DNA from: Toxorhynchites rutilus septentrionalis
Lineage: Eukaryota > Arthropoda > Insecta > Diptera > Culicidae
Assembly (NCBI RefSeq): GCF_029784135.1
Contig: NC_073745.1
Location: 111,473,216 to 111,537,215, forward strand
DNA: 64,000 nucleotides
Reading direction: 5' to 3'
Shown here: one piece after another, positions 44,655 through 55,587 of the stretch
Layout: every line of letters starts with the position of its first letter
How positions within the stretch are numbered: the first letter of the stretch is position 1
Made by a program: the position numbers and the translations under genes
Notes under the pieces: model-generated
Database searches by the model: none
What the model saw: only the letters and a program-made list of their open reading frames with translations
Told to the model about the DNA's origin: nothing

Positions 44655-47600
44655 CAGATAAAATGTACATCATTTAAAAGCTCCAACTTTTAGGTATTAG
44701 ATGAAGTGTGGTGTGTGTAAGTGTAGGTGTGTGTAGGTGAAGTGGATAACAATATCGGGAAGACAAAATAGATTATGTTTTTCGTTTTTCCAAAGAATTT
44801 GTGGATCAACACATTTTTGTAAAGCAAATCCAAACCCATTAATCTTATCAACCTGCTTTCATTTGGTTTCAAGAACGTTCCTGTAAGACTTTCCAACACA
44901 GAAAATTTATGTTTGAATGCCAAATTACCCAATCCTGTTTGATGATGAATAATTCTTTAATTTTGAAAACTCCAATAAATTATGTACGAGGTTTTTTTTA
45001 TTGATTTGTCGAAATCGTTCAAAGTAAAATTTTTCGCATCGATTTCAAAATAAAGTGCCACAAACAGGTTTTATGTAGTGTTTTGGAAAATCAACTGTAT
45101 TTTTTTTTAAATATTGCAGTGAGTTCTAATAAATCGATGCGAGAAATTTAAATCTATTTTTTCGTCAATGCAACAAATTAGTCTTGTACAGAATTTATTG
45201 GAGTCTTTAAAACTGCCTTTTGATTTGCGGTGCGATAATTATTTTTTGAATTATTTATCATCAAAGAGGAGTGAGTAATTTTTCTTCCAAGCAAAAATAT
45301 CTCTGTATTCAGCCATTCCTCGTGGAACCGATATAGTGGTTCTCAGATTTCCATGAAAAGCGGTAGCTTTGTTCTTTATCGCAAAATATTTGACCCGTAT
45401 TTTTGTTCGTTAAGGTGACTATTTCCAGTTTTAGGGTGGTCCGAAAAATCTTTTTTTTCCACTTTTTCCCAAAAATGACTTTTTCAAAAAATTCATAACT
45501 TTTGAACCACTGAACCTATTTAGATAATTGACATATAGAATTGAAGCCAATGCTAGCTTTTCATTAGAAAATATTGAACTTGCAAAAAAAAAAAGGTTTT
45601 GATTTTCGTTATTATTGATTATAGTGGTTTTTTTATTGTTTTCATGACTTTGGGTTAGAGAGCGCTATATTTTTATATATTTTTTCTTGAAAGCTGAGGA
45701 TGTTTTACATAACATATCTCGATATTAGAGATGTCATTTTTTTTGTTTTTGAGATATGATTTTTCAAAGTTAACGCCTTTCCGTACGATTTTATTTCCAC
45801 CCTCAGGGCCCAAACACGAGCACAGTGAGTCGTTTCGATACTCTGCTGTGTGTGTATCTTACTTACGATCGTAGCAGTCCCGCATCATCACACGCCTGAA
45901 GCATGTATCCATTTCACATCGATAGACGAAAAATCATTTTTCCCTTTTTATACAAAAATTTCTTGCAAAAATTCATATCATTTGAACTACTGAACCGATT
46001 AAGATGATCGCCATATTAAATTGAAGCCAATAAGCTAACCTTCAAATATCACACTTGCGGGAAGATTGGATTCTAGTCGTATAGCTCTAGTCTAGTCACA
46101 TAGGAATATTGAACAAATACTTAAAACATGTTAAATTTACAGAATAATAACAAAAAAACGAAAAATAACACCTCTCTCATTTTCAGATATACAGGACGAA
46201 CTCGATTATATACAGATTCGATTATATGTGATTCGATTATATACAATTTTGGACTCGATAATATACAGTTTGAAAAAAAAAATTTTTATAGTTCAAATAT
46301 GACTTTTTTCAATAGAAAATGTAACCTTTCAACTTAAAGGTGAAATTTAAGTGGCTATTATAAGTACAGTGGGGTAAAAATCGCGATTTTTGAAGATTTT
46401 GCTTGAATTTTCACCAGCAATTGTTTATATCGATATTGCAACGAAATTAAGAAAGATAGAAGTTGGGCGTCAAAGAACAAATTGTGAAGAGCTTCAATTT
46501 GATTGATAGAAACAATCATGTGTGTTTTGAATTTTTGGGTAAAATTAATAATTAAGCATTGAAAAATTACTAACTTTTGATTTTTTCACTTCCAAAATGT
46601 TGTTTAACCCTTTCCCGTACAACATCGAGTCCCACTCGTGGGTACTTGAATAACATAGAGCGCTAGAACGCTCAGCAGACTAGTGGAATCACTTGATGTG
46701 TGACGTATTAAATATTACGGGAACTACTATACAACTACTATATCCTGTACTAAATTTTCTCATCTCTTAAATGAAAGCAACAGAATCGCCTTCCGTAGCG
46801 TACTTTTTAATGTAGAGCCAGTTTCATGCAACAGAGTCCAAAATAAAAAAAAAAGTTCTGTAACTCTGTCATGGTTGAAATTCGAACATATGTGTAGAAG
46901 GATTTTTTCCATCAAATATGATCGTCTCTCATCTCCTGGGAGATTCTGGAAAAAAATATTTTTTTCATTTGAGAAAGGTGTTTTCTGACTTTGACGGAAT
47001 GAATCAAAAGTCAAATTCCTCTTATATTTTCAATTATATACAGGATTCGATTATATACAGTGAAAAGAAATCGGAGACTGTATATAATCATTATTGTATA
47101 AAAATTATTATTGTATTATAGAAAACCGCTCAGCTTTCCAGAAAAAATATAAAAAAAACTATGAGGCCTTCTATCTTTAACTGATAAAACTATGAAAAAC
47201 TAACTCAATCAATAATTACAAAAACGAAAATCCATTTTTTTCGCAAAAGTGATATGGCTTCAAAGCAAACTAACTCATAAGCTGAATCAGTCCAGCAGTA
47301 CAAAAGTTATGAATTTTTGTAGTGGAAAAAAGGGGGAAAATTGTTTTTTTCTAACCATCGGTTAACTTTGAAAAATCATATCTCAAAAACGAAGAAAATA
47401 GCAACTCTGATATTGAGATATGTTATGTAAAAGTCCTCAGCTTTCAAGAAAAAATATAAAAATATATAGCGCCTCTAGTTCATAGCCATGAAAACAATAA
47501 AAAAAAACAATTACAATCAATAATTACGAAAATAAAATAGCAAGATCAACATTTAATAAAAGTTCACTGGCTTCAATTTGACATGTCGATCATCTAAATC

Positions 47601-48050
47601 GGTTCAGTGGTTCAAAAGTTATGAATTTTTGAAAAAAATGCATTTTTGGGAAAAAGTGGAAAAAACTGATTTTTCGGACCACCTTTTAAATGGAAATGGG
47701 CACCCTAACAAAAAAAAATATACGGGTCTAATGTTTTGTGATGAAGAACAAAATTATCACTTCTGACGAAAATCTGAGAACCACTATATCGGTTTGACAT
47801 GGAATAGCTGTATTGGAAGATCCTACAGGAACGTTCTAGGAAACAAATGAAAGCTGGTTGATATGGTTAATTATGTTTGCTGTTGAGTTGGTTAGTCCAC
47901 AAAATCTTTGAAAAACAGACAATAATGGATTTTTTTAAATTTTTTTTCCAGATATTGTTGTTCACTACATCTGCATGCATCAAGATAAAAATATGTACAT
48001 GAAATATTCTGATACCTAAAAGTTCGAGCTTTGAAATAATTTATACACTG
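44655..48050. repeat. ~3.4 kb foldback block with ~0.7 kb inverted arms
   Basis: Inner arms: 45310-45785 and 47345-47810, sharing CCGATATAGTGGTTCTCAGA, GACCCGTAT, GGTGGTCCGAAAAATC, TTCATAACTTTTGAACCACT and CTTGAAAGCTGAGGA. Outer arms: 44655-44895 and 47813-48050, sharing ACAGGAACGTTCT, AAATGAAAGC-GGTTGAT, TCCACAAA-TCTTTG and TACCTAAAAGTT-GAGCTTT. On the right the arms are contiguous. On the left they are split by about 410 bp (44896-45309) that itself holds an inverted pair around ACTCCAATAAATT. The module AACTTTTGAACYACTGAACC is repeated within. It is non-coding. It is probably a long-TIR DNA element. TATT at 45306 and 47811 resembles a TSD, but the outer arms argue against that boundary. 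Confidence 0.8.
46189..47130. mobile_element. pogo-like element nested in the foldback block
   Basis: The left end, after GATATA, is CAGGACGAACTCGATTATAT. GATTCGATTATATAC recurs at 46217, 46239 and 47048. Near the right end is GACTGTATATAATC. In uninterrupted modules GATATG-TATGTAAAA continues directly into CTCAGCTTTC, which lies at 47129 here, so about 0.94 kb is inserted. The CAG..CGATTATA end resembles the MITE at 1876. The right end is decayed and no transposase is visible. Confidence 0.55.
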
Positions 48051-48494
48051 CGTTTTATGACTATAGAATAACTTTATTTTTCTGAGTTTCCAGAGACATG
48101 AAGAAAGTCGACTGAATTGAAGTATATAGTGTAGAATACAATAACTATCTTTATTTATAAGAATGACCATTTCAACTTAATTGTTGTGTTCAGTCGTGAA
48201 ACAATAAAAAAACTAAAACTTCAGTTTTAAACTCATACTATAGAACCAGATGGAAAAACCCTCACTCCTTTACAAAATTAACGCCAACTTAACATGAATT
48301 ACGATTAGTTTCTAATTCGTATCAAATAACTTTTCGGATTTTATGATGCCAAATTAACCAACTATAAAATTGTTCTTGATGCAAAAACAGCAGTTAGTGA
48401 TTCTGAAGTACTTCGTTGCACTTCTGACTGTTCATTCGTGTTGATAGTAAGCTATCTAAACCAGACCTTTTTGAGAAAATTCTCCCCAAACCAT
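48051..48494. other. Unassigned DNA
   Basis: No gene or repeat was recognised. Confidence 0.35.
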
Positions 48495-48600
48495 CAAAGG
48501 AGATTGTAAAAATCTGTTGCGAGAATTTTCCGCCGATAAGGACCAAGGCTTCTATGAGAGCTAGGCACTCACAACTAAAGGCAAGAAAATATTGTTTGTA
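48495..48600 (+). pseudogene. mariner transposase C-terminal scrap
   Basis: About 35 residues read DCKNLLREFSADKDQGFYES in one frame, corresponding to the C-terminus of mariner transposases (compare FFANKDQDLYNRDIMKL at 22565). A stop follows. Nothing else of the element was found. Confidence 0.7.
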
Positions 48601-48889
48601 TTATATTGGCAGCACTACACTGTAAATATCAATGATCATGAAAAACACGAGACAAAAGTTAAGCAACAGTGAAGTTGGTAAACAAAACGGTGTGTAGTTG
48701 TTATAAAATCGACAAATACTGTTGTATAATAAGTAATTAACTTGAAAACTTATTAAACTGATAGATTTTTCTCAGATTTTATTTGTTTATTTATTTTCTT
48801 TTCATTGAGAAACTCCTAAGCAAACTATGTGGCTCACAAAAATAACAACGTCACGTAATGTAACTACAGCAGCGGTTTGAGGTATAAAA

Positions 48890-49115
48890 TAATTGAATCG
48901 ATTGAGAAGGGATGTTCTCAAAAATAAGATAGCCTTTGGCATGCACAAGTCGATTGTTTCTCGTCTATTGAAGCATTACAGGGCAAGAGATGGAACAGGT
49001 CGTGCAGGGAAAACTACGCCGAGAATGAATCGATGGTTTCCAAAATTATTGTTTGACATCATGATCCGAAATCGAGCGAAAATTAGGCTTGGATGTTGGC
49101 TTCAGAACTGTTAGC
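48890..49115 (+). pseudogene. Tc1-like transposase N-terminal scrap
   Basis: Reads AFGMHKSIVSRLLKHYRARD, then GTGRAGKTTPRMNRWF, in one frame. This is the helix-turn-helix region and the GRPRKTTPREDR-like linker of Tc1 transposases, with acidic residues lost from the linker. The catalytic domain is absent. Confidence 0.7.
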
Positions 49116-49411
49116 GACAGTTGAGAGGGTGTTATATTTAGTTGCAAATCGGCGATGAAGCGATTTTTTTTAACCACAAACAGAGAAAGGCAAAACCAAT
49201 ATTTGCATTTTATCCCGTTTGAATCTGTTTAATTCTGATGACACAAAACGGTTTAGATGATCATTTGGTGATAGGTTTAATTCGCTTAATTCAAATTAAT
49301 GTCTGTAACACATTTAGTTGAATTAATATCTCGAAGTGGTGCGCTGCTATTGAATATAAAAGTTTGGCAATAAAATGTAAACATATTTAGTATAAATCAA
49401 ATAACCTAAGC
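49116..49411. other. Unassigned DNA between Tc1 scrap and SINE relic
   Basis: No gene or transposon end was recognised. AAATCAAATAACCTAAG at 49395 has an inverted counterpart, CTTAGGTTATTTGATTTATA, at 49498, inside the SINE relic. Confidence 0.35.
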
Positions 49412-49688
49412 TAGATGCTCTTGTGGTCAAGTGATTAGCGTCACACATTATTATGCTGGGGGTTCGTGTTCTATTTCAATTTTGACCGGGGGATTTCCTT
49501 AGGTTATTTGATTTATACCAAATATGTTTATATTTGTCCATTGGTCACGCGTATTCTAGAGCTCGCGAACCAGAATACATCCAAGGCGTGTAATTCTAAA
49601 TCTCAACTAAGCACTAATAAAAAAAAAATTCAAGTAATACGGCAAAATCTTGCCTGGTAATGTTTGTGTCATTCAAGAAGAAGATGAA
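49412..49688 (+). mobile_element. Degenerate Feilai-like SINE
   Basis: Related to 28618-28903. Decayed box A (TGTGGTCAAGTGATTAGCGTC) and box B (GGGTTCGTGTTC), then TCACGCGTATTCTAGAGCTC, CCAAGGCGTG and AATCTCAACTAAGCACTAAT, ending GTGTCATTCAAGAAGAAG. A ~40-bp insertion with TTAGGTTATTTGATTTATA lies in the body and mirrors the upstream flank. No TSD could be seen. Confidence 0.75.
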
Positions 49689-50816
49689 ACCGATTGCTAC
49701 ACGTGTAATCTGCTCTGAAGAGACTAAATGGCTCAAGTTACTTAAAATGAATTGAATAAAATAAATAATTATGAAAAAAATTGTCGCTTCGAAAACGATC
49801 TTTTAATTATATTTTTACGTAGATGAATTTTGTGTATAAATAAACAACCAAAATCGTACTGGACAGTACTGGACTGAACAGATTATTATTGTTTAACATT
49901 ATTCAGACTCGAGAATCATGAATTCAGTTAAACTCGTATTTTCCCATTCCCATATCTTTCAGTCCAGTTGCTTAACGTCCAGCATGATACGTTAATCAAT
50001 TAAACATTATTAGATCATGTTTTTCAAATTAAAGACTGCCAATTTTACATCATCATCAATCTTATTGCATAGATATGTTCGCTTGCTTTCATTCTTAATT
50101 CATAAATGATGCAAATATTCTATAGTCTCCGAAGCAAAGTTGAGTCAATTTCTCAATAAAGTCATCAATGGAGACAGGTCCCATGTAGAAGCTGCGAGAT
50201 GATGGCGGAGTGCCTCTCGGGTTCTTTGAATGTAAAAAAAATAATCGAACGCCCTATGAGTGAACTTTTGAAGACTTACAGTGGCATGAAAAAATATCTG
50301 GTTCAATTTGGAAGCTTTTTTGAAACAACATCGTAACGAAGTTATCAGACCTCAGTCGAGGAAAAAAATGTGAACATTGAACAATGAAAATTTTAAACAA
50401 AAAACCACCTGATTAAATCATAAGTTTCCTGATCAAAATCCGCATATAAATGCCGGAAAGCGAAGAAAGAAGCTCGAATTGGCTGCGCTGTGCTGATAAT
50501 CTAAGAATCAATTCGTTTCGTTTTAGTTATTTGATGGAAAAATGAGATTGTTCTCAGATTGACTATAACAACAATAAAGTTCGGATTTGATTATCCGGAG
50601 ACTAGATTATTCGGAATTTTAGACTTAGTAGTTTTGATTTGTTTTTCGATCAGAAATTTTGAATAATTTGTTATTTGTAGGAGCGTTGAGGCTGTTGCAA
50701 ATAATACAAAATAAGCTTTGATATACCTTTGAATCCGCTTGATCCGCTTTGATCTATTGGATTCTCAAGAGATGTCTAATTAGCATCTTCATATGTTACG
50801 ATATTATCGCAGAATT
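49689..50816. other. Unassigned DNA
   Basis: No gene or recognised repeat. Confidence 0.35.
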
Positions 50817-51178
50817 GGTAAATCCGCGTAAAAAAACACGTTAATTGGAGAATCGGCGTAAAACTCGTAAAAAAAACTGCGCAAAAAACCGCGTAAAAAA
50901 CCTGGGTGTACAGTCTGATTAGGTTGAAATTTTGCATATGATATTTTTTCGCGGGAACCTATCATTTTTTGCAGGATGTCCCTCTCGAAAAATTGAAGGT
51001 AAATCCGCGTAAAAAAACACGTTAATTGGAGAATCGGCGTAAAACTCGTAAAAAAAACTGCGCAAAAAACCGCGTAAAAAACCTGGGTGTACAGTCTGAT
51101 TAGGTTGAAATTTTGCATATGATATTTTTTCGCGGGAACCTATCATTTTTTGCAGGATGTCCCTCTCGAAAAATTGAA
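50817..51178 (+). repeat. Perfect tandem duplication of a 181-bp unit
   Basis: Two head-to-tail units, 50817-50997 and 50998-51178, appear the same base for base. The unit contains GCGTAAAA words several times (AATCCGCGTAAAAAAACACG, GGCGTAAAACTCGTAAAAAA, CCGCGTAAAAAACCTGGGTG). Sequence to the right continues as GGTAAATTTTTCCC. No coding capacity is supported. Either a very recent duplication or an assembly effect. Confidence 0.95.
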
Positions 51179-51618
51179 GGTAAATTTTTCCCATACATTG
51201 GCCCTCTAATGCGCATAATATGCATCAAAGCAAACATTAAAAATGATCATTTTTCTCTAAAATATTTTTACATAATTCTCGCAGTAGGAATTGTCTTTCC
51301 TTAGGCCAAGTAATTTCATTTGAAACCCAATTTTCGGATTCTTCATCTTCGACAACCTGATGAAGTTAAAACAATTAGGAAGCATTCGAACCCTCGACAG
51401 TCGAAAACGAATTTTCATCATCGTAGAAATATGTGTTTGGATGCCAAACACTGTTGACTATGCCATTGCCGATCAGAGCCTCAAACTCCACATTAAAATA
51501 CTTCTACACCGTCATGACAATTATAATCTATTAAAGTAAGAGATTCCAAAAATATTCGACATAATACTATGAGACGCTTTTTCCAAAACCCAAATAGACA
51601 CGTTCAACACGGTACAAC
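51179..51618. other. Unassigned DNA left of the hAT-like end
   Basis: No gene was recognised. Confidence 0.35.
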
Positions 51619-52612
51619 CAGGGTTGCCAACTATAATTTTCAAAAATCAGGGAAAATGAAAATACAAATCAGGATAAATCAGGATAACTCATTTTGGTAT
51701 GTCCGGAAAGTTCGTGTCGATTTTTAGTAGAACAAAGGCATCATTTTTATGGACAGACATACATTTATTCAATTTTATGTGCACAGCTTTGTTCCGCAAT
51801 CTTTCGCTGTGTTTCATACAGCTGAAAAATTATATCCTACCAGATCGTGTTCGCTTTCTCGTCGAAAACTGCTCAAGCTATTTGTTATGCTGTCTATAGA
51901 ATCGAAGTTCTTGCCCTTGAATGAATTTTGTAGAAAATTGAACCTGTGATAATCTGAGGATGTAATAACCGGTTAGTTTGCGAGCTGGTGATACAGGATC
52001 TCCTACCACGACTCAAAAATAATTTATTGTATAATTTATCGAGACATGCAGTTTGGCGTTGGCCTGATGGAAAGAAGACGTCTATCAGGGAGACGATTTG
52101 TTTCAAAACGGCATTTTCGTTACATTTATAAAGCGAGCCGCAGATTGAAATATAATCCATTGAAGGCATTTCATTAAAATTGTGTGGAGCCCACATATCG
52201 TCTCATCGTCACAGATGCTCATCAACGGTGGATTTAGATATCTGTATTGAATTTGCTTACTCATTTGTCGTATACTGAGGATTACTCTCGATCAACGTCT
52301 CGATTTATTTATCATCAATGGCGGCACGAATTTGCTGCGAAAACATAATGGAACCTCTATCTTCTTTTTTCGGTTCTACACAATTCTTAGTGGCTAATAT
52401 TATATCCATTATGTCCCAGTCTATTAATAATCTTTGTTTTATTATGTTTATTACTTTGTTTTGTACTTGAGCAAACTTCCACTTGTCCTTTTTTAGGCAT
52501 TTCCACAACTATGCGTTATTAGTATTGTGGTTCGTGATACTATGACTACGACAATAAATGTCATACATTTTTTACGGTTATCTATAACTATGTAATCCTT
52601 GACATAAGATTC

Positions 52613-52670
52613 TGGAGAGAGAGAGAGAGAGAGAGAGTGAGAAAGAGAGAGAGAGTGAGAGAGAGAAAGA
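52613..52670. repeat. (GA)n microsatellite
   Basis: GA runs with occasional T or extra A. Open frames through it are compositional artefacts. The surrounding 51.7-53.4 kb holds no recognised gene. Confidence 0.95.
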
Positions 52671-53443
52671 TCTCGCAAGATTATCCTCAATACTCATTCA
52701 TTCAATTGGCGTTGACGGTTCCATTTTCTGTCATTGTGAAGCGAAAAACATAATGGAACTTCAGGTGGAATGAACGCACTACGTGGTTTAAGCTTTGGAA
52801 TAAATATTAACCCTTTGCGGTCGTATTAAATTTGGGCATGGGTGTCATACTGGTCGGAATTATTTTTCCTTGAAAAAGTAGTGGTGAATACAACATTATG
52901 AAAAATAAACTTTGTTTTTATTTTTTTGTATACTATGTATATGTGTTAATTTAACAATATGTTTTGATGCAGTGTTTTTATAAAAAAAAAATATAATTCG
53001 TCTTCGTGTGAAATCTCTTGGATAGGAGTAAATCATATGAAGTATAATCAACACATAATTTTAGTTTTATTATCCGTTGAATTTGAGACACTATTGTCAT
53101 TGATGTATCAAATGTGTAATTAATGCCAACAATGTGTATACGAAAAGATCAGCACTTTTCTCTTTTAACAAACAAAGGTTTTTTTACATGAGATTATTCA
53201 GATTCTATAATACACTTATGCAAACAATTATTTTACTCTTTAAAAACAACTACTTCAGCATAATTTAAAGCAATAGTTACTCAAATAATTATTTCTGTGG
53301 TCCGAGATTATCAAATCTTTTCGCTTTAAAACAAAGATTTTGTCGCTTGAGACACTTATGCGATTATTCAAATAACATGAAACACTTATGAAAACTGTAA
53401 TTCTGATACATATGAACCATCTTTTCCATCACAACGAAGTGTT

Positions 53444-53940
53444 TTTTTTTGTCCCATTTATTTATTTCAGGCTCATTGGCATTTTAGCTGTAACAAAGCC
53501 GAATTTTAATCGTGTACATGTCACATATCTATCATATCTATAATTAGCACATTACACAGTTGCCATTTTTCGGCGTTAGAGTATTCCCTTCCATACCATT
53601 CCATATGGTACACACATTCACACAGTAGCAGCCATTTAGGCGTAAAAGTTTTCTATCTGTTCTTCCATTATCCAGTTAGACCGGACAGCGGAGACAGTTG
53701 ATTGATCATTGTTAAGTTATTTATAGAACAGCAGCCCGATGTGTCTTGCAGAGCAGAGCAGTTGTATGAATGAATCGATCATATTTCGACCGTGGATCGA
53801 TCTCCATCGCTGATGATTGTTGCGTGGACGTAGTTATTCTGTAACAACACAAAGATGGTCAATGAGGACCCTGAGTTTCGAACTCACGATCGATCGCTTA
53901 CTAAGCGAACGCGCAACCAATGTGGCTACGGAGGCCCCCT
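53444..53940 (-). mobile_element. tRNA-headed SINE (family S1), antisense copy
   Basis: TSD ACGAAGTGTT at 53434-53443 and 53941-53950. On the minus strand it starts GGGGGCCTCCGTAGCCACAT and contains box B as GAGTTCGAAACTC, the ACATCGGGCTGCTG body, TTAAAATTCGGCTTTGTTAC and GAGCCTGAAATAAATAAATG, and ends GGGACAAAAAAAA. It is almost collinear with 59463-59948 and has no inner SINE. It lies inside the hAT-like shell, so it inserted after that element or moved with it. Confidence 0.93.
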
Positions 53941-54036
53941 ACGAAGTGTTACAACGGCTAAATTCTGCTGTTATGATTTTTGTCCCATATTCCTATGCAT
54001 TCAACGCACTTCGCGTTGTCTTGTGTGGGTAACTAC

Positions 54037-55113
54037 TAGGGTGGCAGCGAAAATGATCGAGTCAAAAACTAAAACAAAAAATTTCAGTGATATCTCGGCT
54101 TATGTCCAATCACTACAACCTAAACGCGCATCTCTATCGCATTGGGCTCGCAGCAAACAATCTTTGTGATTGTGGCGATGGCTACCACGACATCGAGCAT
54201 GTTGTCTGGTCGTGTATCCGGCTGCTCGCTCTCAGCTCTCTAGAGCACTGAGAGCAAAAGGCAGACAATCGGATATCCCCGTCCGGGACATCTTAGGTAG
54301 CCGTGATCATGATCTTCTGCTTCATCTATACCTGTTCCTCAGAAACGCCGATGTCAACGTTTAATGATGTTTCCTTCGTTGTGTCCCCGTTTCATATCCC
54401 TCCTATCCGATCAATAAACTTCTACTTAGTCGCGGCAATACATACACACACTCTTTACAGATACACGGGCCAAAGGTTGTGCAGTCCACTGATCATTCAA
54501 CAAAAGCCAAAGGTTGTACCGCTCATGACAACTCTACACGAGCTGATGATTGCGCCGGCTAGTGACCATTCTATCCTGGATTCCTCGAGTCGAGAAAGAC
54601 GCACCACGCTAGATATGGGGTGCAGACTAGGGGGACCATGTACATTTTGTTTATTGGCCCAAGAAAATTATGTGTGCAATGTTTCAGCTCGATCGGACAT
54701 GATTTAGGGGTTCCTCAAAGCGCTCAAAGTTTTGATTTTTTGATCCTCGAAAATCTTCCAAGAGGGAAGTAAAGGAAATTTGGAAAATCGAAATTTTTTT
54801 TCGATGCCAAATGACTTAAAAATGCATGATTTTAGGTCAACAAATTTTTTCGAGATGACACCAGATCTCGAGGTTTCGTTGATTTTTAAGTCATTTGGCA
54901 TCGAAAAATTGTTTTCGATGTTCCAAATTTCCCCTTGGAAGATTTTCGAGGATCAAAAAAACAAAACTTTGAGCGCTCTGAGGCACCCCTAAATCATGTC
55001 CGATTGAGCTGAAACTGTGCACAGATATTTTTTTTGTACCAATAAACAAAATGTACATGGTCGGTTTTTGAAATTCGATGATGATTTTTTTCCATACATC
55101 CATTGCCACCCTA
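54037..55113. mobile_element. Palindromic hAT-like MITE containing a LINE fragment
   Basis: The inverted ends are TAGGGTGGCA. Flanking 8-mers GTAACTAC (54029-54036) and GTGACTAC (55114-55121) agree at 7 of 8. The long arms 54636-54835 and 54885-55063 are inverted copies sharing ACCATGTACATTTTGTTTA, TCGGACATGATTTAGGGG, AAGCGCTCAAAGTTTTGA-like, GATCCTCGAAAATCTTCCAA and GATGCCAAATGACTTAAAAA. The loop centre CGAGATGACACCAGATCTCG is itself inverted. Between the left end and left arm sits a 549-bp LINE fragment with neither a 3' end nor a TSD. Confidence 0.82.
54087..54635 (+). pseudogene. LINE family B fragment captured inside the MITE
   Basis: Corresponds to the end of ORF2 and part of the 3'UTR of copy B1, from GTGATATCTCGGCTTATGTC to GCAGACTAGGGGG. 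The protein reads MSNHYNLNAHLYRIGLAANN then LCDCGDGYHDIEHVVWSC, then shifts frame and continues LRNADVNV to a stop at 54364. It has the undisturbed knuckle CDCGDGYHDIEH that B1 has lost by its small duplication. Cut at both sides without poly(A) or TSD, so it did not arrive here by ordinary retrotransposition. Confidence 0.88.
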
Positions 55114-55587
55114 GTGACTACATTGTTTGATACTGAGTACCGTTATCTATTACTCATAGGAACACCGTATTGATCCGTGAACAGGTTCACTAGACAACAA
55201 GCTTCGTTTGGGAAAAGCATAAACTGACACTTGGTTGAGTAAAATATAAGATTAGCATGGTTTCTTGCTGTGGTGGCTGAGAGCAGACAAACGACCAGAA
55301 CGGTAAAAAAGCGTTAATACGTAACAATAAATAATAAACGAAAGAAAGAGCAATCACTATACAAGGGAGAACCGGAGAGCTTTTTATGTAGGCTATTCTG
55401 ACAGTTCTCATTTCCAACCAGGATAATTTATAATTTTAATAAAATAAGAGACTAAAAAAATCAGGAAAAATCAGGATCACTTTAGAAAAATCAGGCAAAA
55501 TCGAGTGTTTGTCAGAATGTCAGGATACGAGCCAAAAAGTCTGGAAAATCCTGAAAAATCAGGAAGGTTGGCATCTCTGGGTGCAAC

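Larger units (their letters stand above)
51619..55579. mobile_element. hAT-like element shell (~4 kb) with nested insertions
   Basis: The left end is CAGGGTTGCCAAC and the right end, on the other strand, CAGAGATGCCAAC, matching at 11 of 13 bases. The flanking 8-mers GGTACAAC (51611-51618) and GGTGCAAC (55580-55587) agree at 7 of 8, as expected of a hAT TSD. AAATCAGG words cluster just inside both ends (about 51646-51680 and 55459-55567), possibly subterminal binding sites. The interior holds a SINE, a palindromic MITE and unassigned DNA. No recognisable hAT transposase (BED finger or dimerisation region) was seen, so it is non-autonomous or gutted. Confidence 0.75.

Noticed and set aside
45306..47814. 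TATT at both sides of the inner arms taken as a 4-bp TSD defining the element
   Set aside because: Homology between the two sides continues into the outer arms, so TATT is internal and probably coincidental.
50804..51194. Internally repeated minus-strand frame of about 100 residues
   Set aside because: It is produced by the 181-bp tandem duplication and has no conserved motif. Periodicity alone is not coding evidence.
52805..52860. TTAACCCTTTGCGGTCGTATT as the end of a TTAA MITE
   Set aside because: No inverted partner end was found within the window. The CGACCGCAAT at the very end of the window is too short and lacks the rest of the end.
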